Shown one piece after another: positions 27,970 through 36,246 of a stretch of 64,000 nt of DNA. The position numbers and the translations under genes are program-made. Below the pieces are notes generated by a model, which made no database searches, was not told the DNA's origin, and worked only from the letters and a program-made list of their open reading frames with translations. Source of the stretch: CAZQKW01 sp964594075 (GTDB taxonomy: Bacteria; Desulfobacterota; WTBG01; CAIYCZ01); NCBI GenBank assembly GCA_964594075.1, contig CAZQKW010000001.1, positions 77,020 to 141,019 on the forward strand, written 5' to 3'. How positions within the stretch are numbered: position 1 is the first letter of the stretch; each line of letters opens with the position of its first letter.

Positions 27970-28977
27970 CTACTTAAATAAGGTCGGTAGGCACCATACC
28001 CGAACAGCCGGTTCATGTATTGTTTCAAAGCCATTAAAATCAACATCCGCAAGCTTATAGTAATAGGTCTTAAATCTATTTTGGACTGTGCTGTCAATGA
28101 ACTGATAAGAAGCTCCCGCAACAGCACCTGCTTCAGCCGGTATGAGTTCACTATTTATTTTTACAAATTCTCCGTCCTTTGAATTGGCCCGATAAATGTT
28201 AAAACCGGCATTATCTATTTCAGTTTCAGTTGTCCAGTTAAGAATAACGGTCTTCCTGAACGGCTTTGCAGTAAATGAGGAAAGCGTGATGGCGGTTGAA
28301 AGATCGCATTTGCCGGTGCAATAATCACAAATGCCTCCAGGAGCATATTGCGTAAAAATTGTGGTGCAGGGATCAGGATAGTAGGTTCCGACAGGACACT
28401 GGTCAGCGGGGACGGTTGTGCAATAAGTAAAAACTCTGACCGGGTCACAGCAGGCCACGGTGATGGTTGTCTCGCAGCAGCCCGGCAACGTATTGGTGTT
28501 GGTGCACCCGGTACTGTTTGCGGCAACAAAGGACGCAACTGCTGAAGATTGTGATGATGCACTCTTTAAAGATGATATTACTTCACCCCCGGTGCATTGA
28601 ATGTCGTCAAAGGGACAGATGTGAATATATTTGTTATCGTTTCTCAGTATATGCATCAGCGGCACAACTATCTGAGCTATTCCACTACTATTTGTTCGGG
28701 TTGAATAGACCGTGAGCGTCCATAGCTTGGTTCCCCAATCAGTTCCACCCATGAGAGAAATATCAAATTGCGCCCGGTATCCTTCAACCGGTGAACCGTT
28801 GTCAGAACATTCAATAGTCAATGGATACACACCCGATACCCATGTCCCTTGATCCTCTTCATCCCAGGGAATACTTGATGGGACAATACTGCATTCTGTT
28901 GCCGCATAGGCAAAAGAAACCGCACAAAACAAAAATAGCACACCCATTGATAGCGATTTCAAAATTGATGTCTTCAT
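27970..28977 (-). CDS. Secreted Cys-rich protein with C-terminal FnIII-like domain
   Basis: A 335-residue protein. The start is fixed by AAAAGGGGAGGA upstream of ATG 28977, followed by a clear signal peptide ending SFAYAA. Residues ~25-130 form a beta-rich domain, ~150-235 a Cys-rich region (LPGCCETTITVACCDPV, CPVGTYYPDPC, CDYCTGKC), and ~240-335 an FnIII-like domain (ILNWTTETEIDNAGFNIYR) of the kind found in many uncultured-phylum surface proteins. It is probably exported to the cell surface. It follows a 37-residue peptide gene by 28 bases and ends in a strong terminator. Function unknown. Confidence 0.75.
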   Translation of the reverse strand: MKTSILKSLSMGVLFLFCAVSFAYAATECSIVPSSIPWDEEDQGTWVSGVYPLTIECSDNGSPVEGYRAQFDISLMGGTDWGTKLWTLTVYSTRTNSSGIAQIVVPLMHILRNDNKYIHICPFDDIQCTGGEVISSLKSASSQSSAVASFVAANSTGCTNTNTLPGCCETTITVACCDPVRVFTYCTTVPADQCPVGTYYPDPCTTIFTQYAPGGICDYCTGKCDLSTAITLSSFTAKPFRKTVILNWTTETEIDNAGFNIYRANSKDGEFVKINSELIPAEAGAVAGASYQFIDSTVQNRFKTYYYKLADVDFNGFETIHEPAVRVWCLPTLFK

Positions 28978-29005
28978 GTTAGGTCCTCCCCTTTTAATTA
29001 TTTGC

Positions 29006-29119
29006 TTATTGGTACGTGGGACATGGGCTTGGCGAGCAAGTCTGTGCCGGACCAAGCAGTTCTATGATCTCATCTTCTGAATAAGTGATCACTTGTGGCG
29101 CCTCGTATTCTTTTTTCAT
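29006..29119 (-). CDS. 37-residue leader-like peptide (possible RiPP precursor)
   Basis: A short frame with a perfect ribosome site (AGGAGGAGAGGA) before ATG 29119. It begins MKKEYEAPQVITY, has an acidic helix EDEIIELLGPAQTC, and a short Cys/Pro/Ser tail SPSPCPTYQ. The YxxP motif followed by an acidic helix and a small Cys-bearing tail after G-P-A recalls leader-core organisation of ribosomally made, modified peptides whose leaders bind RRE/PqqD domains. No modifying enzyme or RRE protein is present in the window, so the modification idea is inference. It is the first gene of a unit with the secreted Cys-rich protein. Confidence 0.7.
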   Translation of the reverse strand: MKKEYEAPQVITYSEDEIIELLGPAQTCSPSPCPTYQ

Positions 29120-29447
29120 TGTCCTCTCCTCCTCTGTGTTGACGTTTTATTATGTTTGGTTTTCTTTATCAATGATTAATGATGAATCAATGAAAATTGA
29201 CTAAAAACCCATCTAAAATATTTTTTCTTTGTTTTAAATAATGACTGACTTAAATGCAGTAGCTGTTTAAAGAATATCCCGAATTTACTTTAAACTCTAA
29301 AATAAAAAAAAACCGCTGTCAAGGTATTTTTTTATTTTGATTACAATAGACGTTTTTGATAGATTTGAAATTTGCTAAAAATTTTAATTATTTTATTTTT
29401 TAAGTAAATTTTGTTTTTATTTTTGTTTTCTGACCATGATTTTAAAA
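29120..29447. other. AT-rich 328-base intergenic region
   Basis: No gene seen. It is strongly AT-rich and contains the promoter of the peptide unit; the predicted leader RNA is about 170 bases long, long enough for RNA-based control, but no known riboswitch is recognised. Confidence 0.5.
29294..29322 (-). promoter_or_regulatory. Promoter of the peptide/secreted-protein unit
   Basis: Minus strand TTGACA (29317-29322), a 17-base spacer, TAGAGT (29294-29299). The -35 is perfect and the -10 matches 4 of 6. It would give a ~170-base untranslated leader before the 37-residue peptide gene. Confidence 0.5.
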
Positions 29448-30278
29448 CTAAGAAAAACACCACGATTCAACAAGCTGTGCGTGTTCCTTCCAGTCATTTT
29501 CAAGCATCATGTTATGGCTTATATCTGACCGTATTCTCCGGTCAGCAGCATTAAAATATTCTGCCAGGGCATCCCACAGGTTGGGATTTTTCCTGTTGCC
29601 AAGCCCGGTTCTGCCCAGGACATATACCGGGCATTTTATTTTCTTGGGGTCAACCGATAAAAAAGGATGCCGCTCAAGCACTGCGGCAGACTCCCTGCCC
29701 AAAAAAGCGACGGTTTGCAACAGTGTTTCTGCGGCTACTTTGTTTTTCTCAAACAGGGCTTCTTTTATCTGCTTTTGATCGGCTCTCATGAGCACTGTTC
29801 CATCAGGCTGATAAAGAAATAGAGTTTTAACCAGCTCGGCCCGCTGCGGATCAAGCTGCAGATGCTGCTCGGTTACCTCTTTGCAGGGGGCGCTGTCTAA
29901 TAAAATGAGCTTTTTAACCGGATTACTTTCCGCCACTTTTTGGCATACAACCCCCCCCATGCTGTGGCCTACGAGTATCGTCTCTGCGCCAATTGCCGTC
30001 AAACACTCACAGACATCCTGCACGTAATCCTCAATGACCGCTTTTCCCAGGTCGGCATGGCCATCACTCAGCCAGTGGCCGCGGAAATTAAGCGCATAAC
30101 AGGATACACCTCTGCTGGCAAAATATTCAAGGAAAAATCGCCAGACCCACGAGCCGTGAAAGTTTCCGTGGACAAACAGCAGCGGGTTTTTTCGTTTGGT
30201 AATAGCAGGCAGATAGCGCTCAAGGCGCAGCCCGCTTTCCAGCTCCATTATAGATCTGAGATAGCTCATAGGGATCAC
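29448..30278 (-). CDS. Alpha/beta hydrolase
   Basis: About 276 residues with the alpha/beta-hydrolase signatures: oxyanion-hole region FVHGNFHGSWVW near residue 35, nucleophile elbow GHSMGG with Ser near residue 105, and a late His in SDISHNMMLE near 255; the acid is probably in VLGRTGLGNRKNP or nearby. It could be an esterase, lipase or haloperoxidase-like hydrolase; the substrate is unknown. The start is GTG 30278 or an ATG a few codons in (30269 or 30248); none has a strong ribosome site. It follows the ATP synthase terminator but belongs to its own transcript. Confidence 0.8.
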   Translation of the reverse strand: MIPMSYLRSIMELESGLRLERYLPAITKRKNPLLFVHGNFHGSWVWRFFLEYFASRGVSCYALNFRGHWLSDGHADLGKAVIEDYVQDVCECLTAIGAETILVGHSMGGVVCQKVAESNPVKKLILLDSAPCKEVTEQHLQLDPQRAELVKTLFLYQPDGTVLMRADQKQIKEALFEKNKVAAETLLQTVAFLGRESAAVLERHPFLSVDPKKIKCPVYVLGRTGLGNRKNPNLWDALAEYFNAADRRIRSDISHNMMLENDWKEHAQLVESWCFS

Positions 30279-30294
30279 ATAGACAAAATTATAG

Positions 30295-30328
30295 AAAAAC
30301 AGGGTAACACCCCAATTGATGTTACCCT
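30295..30328 (-). terminator. Intrinsic terminator of the ATP synthase operon
   Basis: AGGGTAACA (30301-30309) pairs with TGTTACCCT (30320-30328), a 9-bp stem with a 10-base loop; on the minus strand it is followed by GTTTTTC. It lies 70 bases past the atpC stop. Confidence 0.75.
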
Positions 30329-30398
30329 ATTTGACGACAGATTAACTGTATGCTGCGCATCCGCTTGGCATTCAAAAATGAAAAAGGCCCTTTCTATT

Positions 30399-30830
30399 TT
30401 AGTCTCCATCCGGCGCGCTGCCCGCAAGTTTCATCCGGTATTCTGCACGATTCAGTGCTTCCCGCGCGCGCTGCAGATCAACATCTTTGTCGGGAGACAC
30501 AAGCCGTTTTTTCGCCCGCTCTTTTGCCGCCCGCGCGCGTTCGCGGTCTATCATCTCCTTTGTTTCAGCGCTTCGCACAAGAATGCTGACGCCTTCCAGA
30601 GAAACAATAATTACACCCCGGCTGACAAAAATAATTTTCTCTTTTTTGTTCGTGTCTCGCACTTTAAGAATGCCGGCATTTACTTTGGCAATCAGGGGCG
30701 CATGGTTAGGAAATATACCCAGGCTGCCTCCCTCAGAGGACAGCAGCATCAATGAGCTTGCCTGCTGGCTTAACAACACCCGTTCCGGAGTAATAACTTC
30801 AAGTTTAAAATCTTCTGCGCGTTTCATCAA
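30399..30830 (-). CDS. atpC: ATP synthase epsilon subunit
   Basis: 143 residues: the N-terminal beta-sandwich (FKLEVITPERVLLSQQ, then EGGSLGIFPNHAPLIAKV) and the C-terminal two-helix hairpin (ERARAAKERAKKRL and ALNRAEYRMKLAG). It is the rotor-stalk subunit that can inhibit ATP hydrolysis. It overlaps the end of atpD by 4 bases, the usual operon end. Confidence 0.92.
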   Translation of the reverse strand: MMKRAEDFKLEVITPERVLLSQQASSLMLLSSEGGSLGIFPNHAPLIAKVNAGILKVRDTNKKEKIIFVSRGVIIVSLEGVSILVRSAETKEMIDRERARAAKERAKKRLVSPDKDVDLQRAREALNRAEYRMKLAGSAPDGD

Positions 30831-32233
30831 GCAGCCCTTGCTTGAAGTTTCTTCGCCTTTTCAACGACTTCGTCTATGGTGCCCACCATGTAGAACGCCT
30901 GTTCCGGAATGTCGTCATGGCGCCCTTCAATTATCTCTTTAAAGCCTCTGACCGTTTCCTTAAGCGGCACGTACTTGCCCGGCGTCCCGGTAAATGCTTC
31001 CGCCACAAAAAACGGCTGGGAGAGAAACCGCTGAATTTTTCGGGCCCGGGCAACGGTAAGTTTGTCTTCATCTGAAAGCTCTTCCATGCCCAGAATGGCA
31101 ATAATGTCCTGCAGCTCTTTATATTTCTGGAGAATGGCCTGCACATTGCGGGCAACCTGATAATGCTCTTCCCCAACAATGAGCGGGTCCAAGATGCGCG
31201 AGGTTGAGTCAAGGGGGTCAACTGCCGGGTAAATGCCAAGCTCAGCGAGTGACCGCGACAAAACCGTTGTCGCATCCAGATGTGAAAACGTCGTTGCGGG
31301 CGCGGGGTCTGTCAGGTCGTCTGCCGGCACATAAATAGCCTGAATTGAGGTAATTGACCCTTTGGTGGTTGACGTTATGCGTTCCTGCAGCTCTCCCATC
31401 TCGTTGGCCAGTGTCGGCTGGTAACCGACTGCAGAGGGCATACGACCCAGTAGCGCTGACACTTCTGAACCAGCCTGGGTAAAGCGGAAAATATTATCAA
31501 TGAAAAGGAGCACGTCCATGCCACGCTCATCGCGAAAATATTCTGCGGCGGCCAGCGCTGAAAGGCCTACGCGAAGCCGCGCCCCCGGCGGTTCATTCAT
31601 CTGGCCAAACACCATGACTGTTTTGGCAATAACACCCGACTCCTTCATCTCAAGCCACAGGTCATTGCCTTCACGGGTGCGTTCGCCCACGCCGCCAAAC
31701 ACTGAAATACCGCCATGCTCAGTGGCAATATTACGAATCAGCTCCATGATAAGAACCGTTTTGCCGACACCGGCACCGCCGAACAGCCCGACCTTGCCTC
31801 CCTTTGCATAGGGGGCAAGCAGGTCAACCACCTTTAAACCGGTTTCAAAGACTTCGGTGGCCGTTTTCTGCTCCTCAAGGGAAGGCGGCGGCCGGTGAAT
31901 GGCATACCGTTTGTCTGCTTTCACCTCGCCCAACTCATCAATGGGCTCGCCCAGAAGATTAAATATCCGGCCCAGCGTCCCCTCTCCCACGGGCATGGTG
32001 ATAGGGGCGCCGGTATCCACTGCGTCCATGCCTCTTACCAACCCGTCAGTAGATGCCATGGCAACCGTGCGCACAATGTTGTCGCCCAGGTGCTGGGCAA
32101 CTTCAAGAGTAAGGTCAATGCCCGCTTCCGGTTCTTTTATTTTTATGGCATTATAAATTGCGGGAAGTTCATCGGTAAAAAAACGGATGTCCACCACCGG
32201 ACCAATAACTTGAACAATTTTCCCAGTGTTCAA
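30827..32233 (-). CDS. atpD: ATP synthase beta subunit
   Basis: 468 residues, catalytic F1 subunit. P-loop GGAGVGKT, catalytic Glu in GGVGERTREGNDL, and the DELSEED-like loop reads MEELSDED. The open frame runs from ATG 32248, but the sequence GGGAGGA inside its first codons is the ribosome site, so translation very likely begins at TTG 32233, giving the normal start NTGKIVQVIGPVVDI. It sits between atpG and atpC. Confidence 0.95.
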   Translation of the reverse strand: MNTGKIVQVIGPVVDIRFFTDELPAIYNAIKIKEPEAGIDLTLEVAQHLGDNIVRTVAMASTDGLVRGMDAVDTGAPITMPVGEGTLGRIFNLLGEPIDELGEVKADKRYAIHRPPPSLEEQKTATEVFETGLKVVDLLAPYAKGGKVGLFGGAGVGKTVLIMELIRNIATEHGGISVFGGVGERTREGNDLWLEMKESGVIAKTVMVFGQMNEPPGARLRVGLSALAAAEYFRDERGMDVLLFIDNIFRFTQAGSEVSALLGRMPSAVGYQPTLANEMGELQERITSTTKGSITSIQAIYVPADDLTDPAPATTFSHLDATTVLSRSLAELGIYPAVDPLDSTSRILDPLIVGEEHYQVARNVQAILQKYKELQDIIAILGMEELSDEDKLTVARARKIQRFLSQPFFVAEAFTGTPGKYVPLKETVRGFKEIIEGRHDDIPEQAFYMVGTIDEVVEKAKKLQARAA

Positions 32234-32327
32234 TGGTATTCCTCCCATACATAAAGTAGATTGCAGATGGTAAAAGTCGGAGTCCAGAGTTGAAAGGTCA
32301 TTCGCATTCTGCTTGCGGAAATTGAGA

Positions 32328-33212
32328 TCATCCTTTAAGCGCCTCCACGCCGCCGATAATATCTATCAATTCTTTGGTAATGCCGGCCTGGCGGGCTTTA
32401 TTATACGTTAAGGTCAGGGCTTTAATCATCTCATCTGCATTATCCGTGGCATTGCGCATGGAGACCATGCGCGCCGCATACTCGCTGGTCAATGACTCTA
32501 TAAGACAGTGCAAGATTGCGGTCTCTACGTACTGCGGTATGAGGGCGGTTGCAAGTTCCTGAAACGACGGCTCCATAAGAAAGTCTATTTCACCTTTGAC
32601 CAGATGCGTGCGTTCTTCCGCGCTCAAGGGCGACAGGGGCAGCAGCTTAAGGTGGGTGGGCTCATGGCGCAATACGTTGATAAAGCGTGTATAACAGATG
32701 TGCACTTCATCTACGCTTTTGCTGCTGAAATATTCATTGATAAGCGTATTAATGGTGCGCAAATCCGAGGCAAGTGCAGCGCTGGCGGGGACTGGAAAAA
32801 ATTTTTCCACACTATACCCCTTGTGAAGCAGCGCATCATAGCCTTTTTTGCCGACCGCAATGGTCATAATCTGTTTTTCCTTGTTGGTGGCAAAAAAGTG
32901 CTCCACCGCGTTGATCATATTGATATTAAACGTGCCGCACAGACCGCGGTCCGAGGTAAGGGCTATCAGCAGGAGCCGGGTGCCTTCGGTCGTTCTGAAA
33001 ACCGGATGGTCCTCTGCCAGCGCGGCAACTTCCGAAGAGCGAATAATCCGCATCAGCATGCTTAACCGGTCAATATATGGCCGGGAATTTTCCGCCTGCG
33101 CGCGGACCCGGTTAAGCTTTACCGCAGCAACCATTTCCATGGCCCTGGTAATCTGCTGGGTTGACCTCACCCCTTTGATGCGCCGACGAATTTCTCTGGT
33201 TGACTGTGCCAT
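32328..33212 (-). CDS. atpG: ATP synthase gamma subunit
   Basis: 294 residues with the conserved N-terminal rotor helix (STREIRRRIKGVRSTQQIT) followed by RAMEMVAAVKLNR, the Rossmann-like middle (LTSDRGLCGTFN), and the C-terminal helix (RMVSMRNATDNADEMI then LTLTYNKARQAGITKELIDI). It is the central rotating shaft. It starts 16 bases after atpA ends. Confidence 0.95.
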   Translation of the reverse strand: MAQSTREIRRRIKGVRSTQQITRAMEMVAAVKLNRVRAQAENSRPYIDRLSMLMRIIRSSEVAALAEDHPVFRTTEGTRLLLIALTSDRGLCGTFNINMINAVEHFFATNKEKQIMTIAVGKKGYDALLHKGYSVEKFFPVPASAALASDLRTINTLINEYFSSKSVDEVHICYTRFINVLRHEPTHLKLLPLSPLSAEERTHLVKGEIDFLMEPSFQELATALIPQYVETAILHCLIESLTSEYAARMVSMRNATDNADEMIKALTLTYNKARQAGITKELIDIIGGVEALKG

Positions 33213-33227
33213 ATTGCAAACCGGCCT

Positions 33228-34754
33228 TTAGCGAAAATTCTTTTTGAACTCTACCACGGCCTCATTGAGGGTGTTGGAAACTTCGGCAGTCAATTCCTTG
33301 CTAACCCTGAACTGTTCAAGCACGCGGGAATATTTTTCTTTTAGATACTGCAAAAAGCCCTGTTCAAAATCTTTCACCCGATTAACCGGCACATCGTCAA
33401 GATATCCCTGATTGGCGATATAGATGATGCTTACCTGCTGTTCTACCGGCATGGGGCGATACTGGGGCTGTTTAAGAATTTCCAAAAGCCGCTCGCCGCG
33501 GTTTAATTGTGCCTGCGTCGCCTTGTCCAGTTCAGATCCGAATTTGGTAAATGCGGCGAGCTCCCGATATTGCGCCAGATCAAGGCGCAAGGATCCGGCG
33601 ACTTTTTTCATTGCCTTGTTTTGGGCGTTGCCGCCGACGCGCGACACGGAAAGACCGGCATTGACTGCGGGCCTAATGCCGGCATAAAATAGGTCGCTTT
33701 CAAGATATATCTGCCCGTCGGTAATGGAAATAACATTAGTGGGAATATAGGCGGAAAAATCGCCCGCTTGCGTTTCAACAATGGGCAGTGCGGTCAGGGA
33801 ACCGCCTCCCAGCGCGTTACTCAATTTTGCAGCGCGTTCTAAAAGCCGCGAATGCAGGTTAAAAATGTCGCCGGGGAATGCTTCCCGTCCGGGAGGACGC
33901 CGCAACAGGAGCGATACCTGCCGGTAGGCGACCGCATGTTTCCACAGGTCGTCATAGATAACCAGTGCGTGGCGGCCGGTATCCCTGAACTCTTCACCCA
34001 TGGCGCACCCGGAGAACGGGGCAATATACTGCATGGGAGCCGGATCGCTGGCAGTAGCAGCAACAATGGTGGTATAATCCATAGCGCCGTATTTTTGCAG
34101 GGTTTCCATAACGCCCAAGACCGTTGACTGTTTTTGACCGATTGCCACATAAATACAATAAACCGGATTGCCGGCCTCATACTCTGACCGCTGGTTGATG
34201 ATGGTATCAATGCAGATAGCGGTTTTGCCGGTCTGGCGGTCGCCGATGATAAGCTCGCGCTGGCCGCGGCCGATGGGGATCATGGAGTCAATAGCCTTGA
34301 TGCCGGTCTGCAGCGGTTCTTTAACCGGCTGCCTCTGCACGACATTTGGCGCTCGTCCTTCAATGGGGCGGCGTTTATCGGCAAGGATGGGACCTTTTCC
34401 GTCAATCGGTTCTCCCAGCGCATTGACCACCCGGCCCACCAGCGCATCGCCAACCGGCACTGATATAACCTGGCCGGTGCACTTGACCGTCATTCCCTCT
34501 TTTATTTCGCTGGCATCGCCCAGCAGGATTGCACCGACGGTATCTTCCTCCAGGTTCAGCGCAATGCCGTAGACGCCATGAGGAAATTCCAGCAGCTCCG
34601 ATGCCTTGCACTGATCAAGTCCATAGATGCGCGCAATACAATCCCCGACCTGGAGAACCGTGCCCACGCTCTCCATCTTCAGCTCTTCTTTATAGCTCTC
34701 TATTTCCTGCCTGATTATGGCGGTTATTTCTTCTGCCCTCAGTTCCAAAACCAT
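33228..34754 (-). CDS. atpA: ATP synthase alpha subunit
   Basis: 508 residues, the regulatory nucleotide-binding F1 subunit: P-loop GDRQTGKT near residue 170, VYVAIGQK-type segment (IYVAIGQKQSTV), and SRVGGNAQNKAMKKVAG. The first ATG 34754 follows AAAGGAG closely; a TTG two codons further in is better spaced, so the exact start is open. Confidence 0.95.
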   Translation of the reverse strand: MVLELRAEEITAIIRQEIESYKEELKMESVGTVLQVGDCIARIYGLDQCKASELLEFPHGVYGIALNLEEDTVGAILLGDASEIKEGMTVKCTGQVISVPVGDALVGRVVNALGEPIDGKGPILADKRRPIEGRAPNVVQRQPVKEPLQTGIKAIDSMIPIGRGQRELIIGDRQTGKTAICIDTIINQRSEYEAGNPVYCIYVAIGQKQSTVLGVMETLQKYGAMDYTTIVAATASDPAPMQYIAPFSGCAMGEEFRDTGRHALVIYDDLWKHAVAYRQVSLLLRRPPGREAFPGDIFNLHSRLLERAAKLSNALGGGSLTALPIVETQAGDFSAYIPTNVISITDGQIYLESDLFYAGIRPAVNAGLSVSRVGGNAQNKAMKKVAGSLRLDLAQYRELAAFTKFGSELDKATQAQLNRGERLLEILKQPQYRPMPVEQQVSIIYIANQGYLDDVPVNRVKDFEQGFLQYLKEKYSRVLEQFRVSKELTAEVSNTLNEAVVEFKKNFR

Positions 34755-34790
34755 CAACTCCTTTACCGATAATTTTTATAATTATAACGG

Positions 34791-35339
34791 TCAACTCACA
34801 TTGCGTTCCAAAAGATACTTCTGCAATCGGTTCAGCCGCCCTTGGATACTGCCGTCAAGGATGCCGTTGCCAATATACACCTGCAGACCTCCCAGAAGTG
34901 CTGTATCAATCTCAAAGGCTATTCTCACCGTGCTTCTGGTCATTTTTTCCATAACGGTTTGCAGCTTCTGCCTGTGCTCTGCTGAAAGCTCCATGGCGGA
35001 TTTTACCGTCGCATGAATAATGCCGCGCAGACGGTCTGCTGCCTTTTTAAATTCTTCCCCTACATAGGGAATGATGCCCTCGCGTTTTTTTTCCACCAGC
35101 AGGTGCAAAAAATTCCTCACCGGCGCAGATACTGTTTTCCCCAGAACCTCGTCCAGAAGCTTTTTTTTACGCAGGCGGGAAATTTTAGGGTGAAGCAGCA
35201 TGTCAAGCAGATCGGGATTTTCGTGCAGTAGTTGATGAACCAGGCGCAATTCCTGTTCCACGTCTGCCGTAATATTCCGCGCGGCTGCAATATCCAGAAG
35301 AGCGTTGATGTAGCGATTGATAATCCGCGTTGGGATCAA
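34791..35339 (-). CDS. atpH: ATP synthase delta subunit
   Basis: 182 residues, all-helical N-terminal domain (RYINALLDIAAA) and C-terminal beta domain ending in the LDGSIQGRLNRLQKYLLE segment (usual form: hDxSxxxxLxxL). It joins F1 to the peripheral stalk. It begins at TTG 35339, overlapping the atpF stop by 4 bases (TTGA), so translation is coupled. Confidence 0.9.
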   Translation of the reverse strand: MIPTRIINRYINALLDIAAARNITADVEQELRLVHQLLHENPDLLDMLLHPKISRLRKKKLLDEVLGKTVSAPVRNFLHLLVEKKREGIIPYVGEEFKKAADRLRGIIHATVKSAMELSAEHRQKLQTVMEKMTRSTVRIAFEIDTALLGGLQVYIGNGILDGSIQGRLNRLQKYLLERNVS

Positions 35340-35842
35340 GAGGGGACCCCCCCGATGTCGCGCATCACATCCTCGACAATTTTGTCAGCGGTGGCGCGAT
35401 CAATGGTCTTTTCAATCAGCCGTGCGGTGAGAAGCATTGAGAGCTTTATCACCTCGGCCCGAAGCTCGGCAATGGCCTTTTTCTTCTCATGCTCAAGCTC
35501 GGCAAGCCTTTTTTCTCGCAGTTGCTCGGCTTCGCGGCGGGTTTTTTCAAGGAGTTCCTGGCCCGCTTCGGCTGCCTTTCTGGTGGCTTCCTGAATAATG
35601 GCATCCGCCTTTTCCTTTACCGCTGCCAGTTGTTTTGCATACTGCTCTTTAAGCTGCCGTGCCTCTTCAGCGGTCTTTTCATTCTGCTCATAAGCGCGCC
35701 TGATTTCCTCGCTGCGCTCCTGAATCATGCCCATGATGCGGCCAAACAGATATTTTTTCAGGATCCAGAACAGAATGAGAAAACCCGCAATCTGGATAAT
35801 GAGCGGTTTAAATTTCAGTCCAAGAGCTGCTATGGCATCCAT
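35336..35842 (-). CDS. atpF: ATP synthase b subunit
   Basis: 168 residues: one N-terminal membrane helix (IIQIAGFLILFWILKKYLF) and a long charged coiled coil (RRAYEQNEKTAEEARQLK onward) of the peripheral stalk. Only one b-type gene is present; no separate b-prime was seen. It precedes atpH with a 4-base overlap. Confidence 0.93.
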   Translation of the reverse strand: MDAIAALGLKFKPLIIQIAGFLILFWILKKYLFGRIMGMIQERSEEIRRAYEQNEKTAEEARQLKEQYAKQLAAVKEKADAIIQEATRKAAEAGQELLEKTRREAEQLREKRLAELEHEKKKAIAELRAEVIKLSMLLTARLIEKTIDRATADKIVEDVMRDIGGVPS

Positions 35843-35868
35843 ATGAAGCTATTAATAAGAAAAGTGAA

Positions 35869-36144
35869 TCAACCGCCGATTTTTTTGAGCACATCAACAA
35901 TTTCTGCCGCATTGGGCAATTTGCCGAGCAGCAGAATGCCGATCACCAGGCTGTAGATGGTAAGTGCCTCAATCAGGGCTGCGCCAATGATCAGAGTGGT
36001 GCGCAATTCTCCTGATGATTCAGGCTGGCGAGCAGTTCCTTCAAGGGCTGAGGATGTTGCTTTGCCCAAGCCGGCGCCACCCCCCAGTGCAGCCAGACCA
36101 ATAGCTAAGCCGATCGACAATCCAATAAGTCCTAAATACCACAT
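35869..36144 (-). CDS. atpE: ATP synthase c subunit
   Basis: 91 residues, helical hairpin: Gly-rich helix 1 (LAIGLAALGGGAGLG), polar loop ARQPE, and helix 2 with the ion-binding Glu in GAALIEALTIYSLV. Compared with Na+-type rings, the helix-1 Gln is Leu and the Ser after the Glu is Ala, so the Na+ network is missing and proton coupling is expected. It forms the rotor ring in the inner membrane. Confidence 0.95.
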   Translation of the reverse strand: MWYLGLIGLSIGLAIGLAALGGGAGLGKATSSALEGTARQPESSGELRTTLIIGAALIEALTIYSLVIGILLLGKLPNAAEIVDVLKKIGG

Positions 36145-36246
36145 TACACTGTCCTCCTTCTGTTAATGAGTTGATTGAACCAATGACCATCGGAGGGCGC
36201 GCTGGTCAATTTAAAAAACCGTGACGCGCCACGTAATTGTGTTTAT

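Noticed and set aside
29006..29119. Lasso peptide precursor
   Set aside because: The YxxP start is similar, but the tail lacks a G/A/S/C-to-D/E ring pattern with the expected length, and no B or C protein gene is nearby.
35869..36144. Sodium-type ATP synthase
   Set aside because: The Gln and Ser/Thr ligands next to the Glu are absent.
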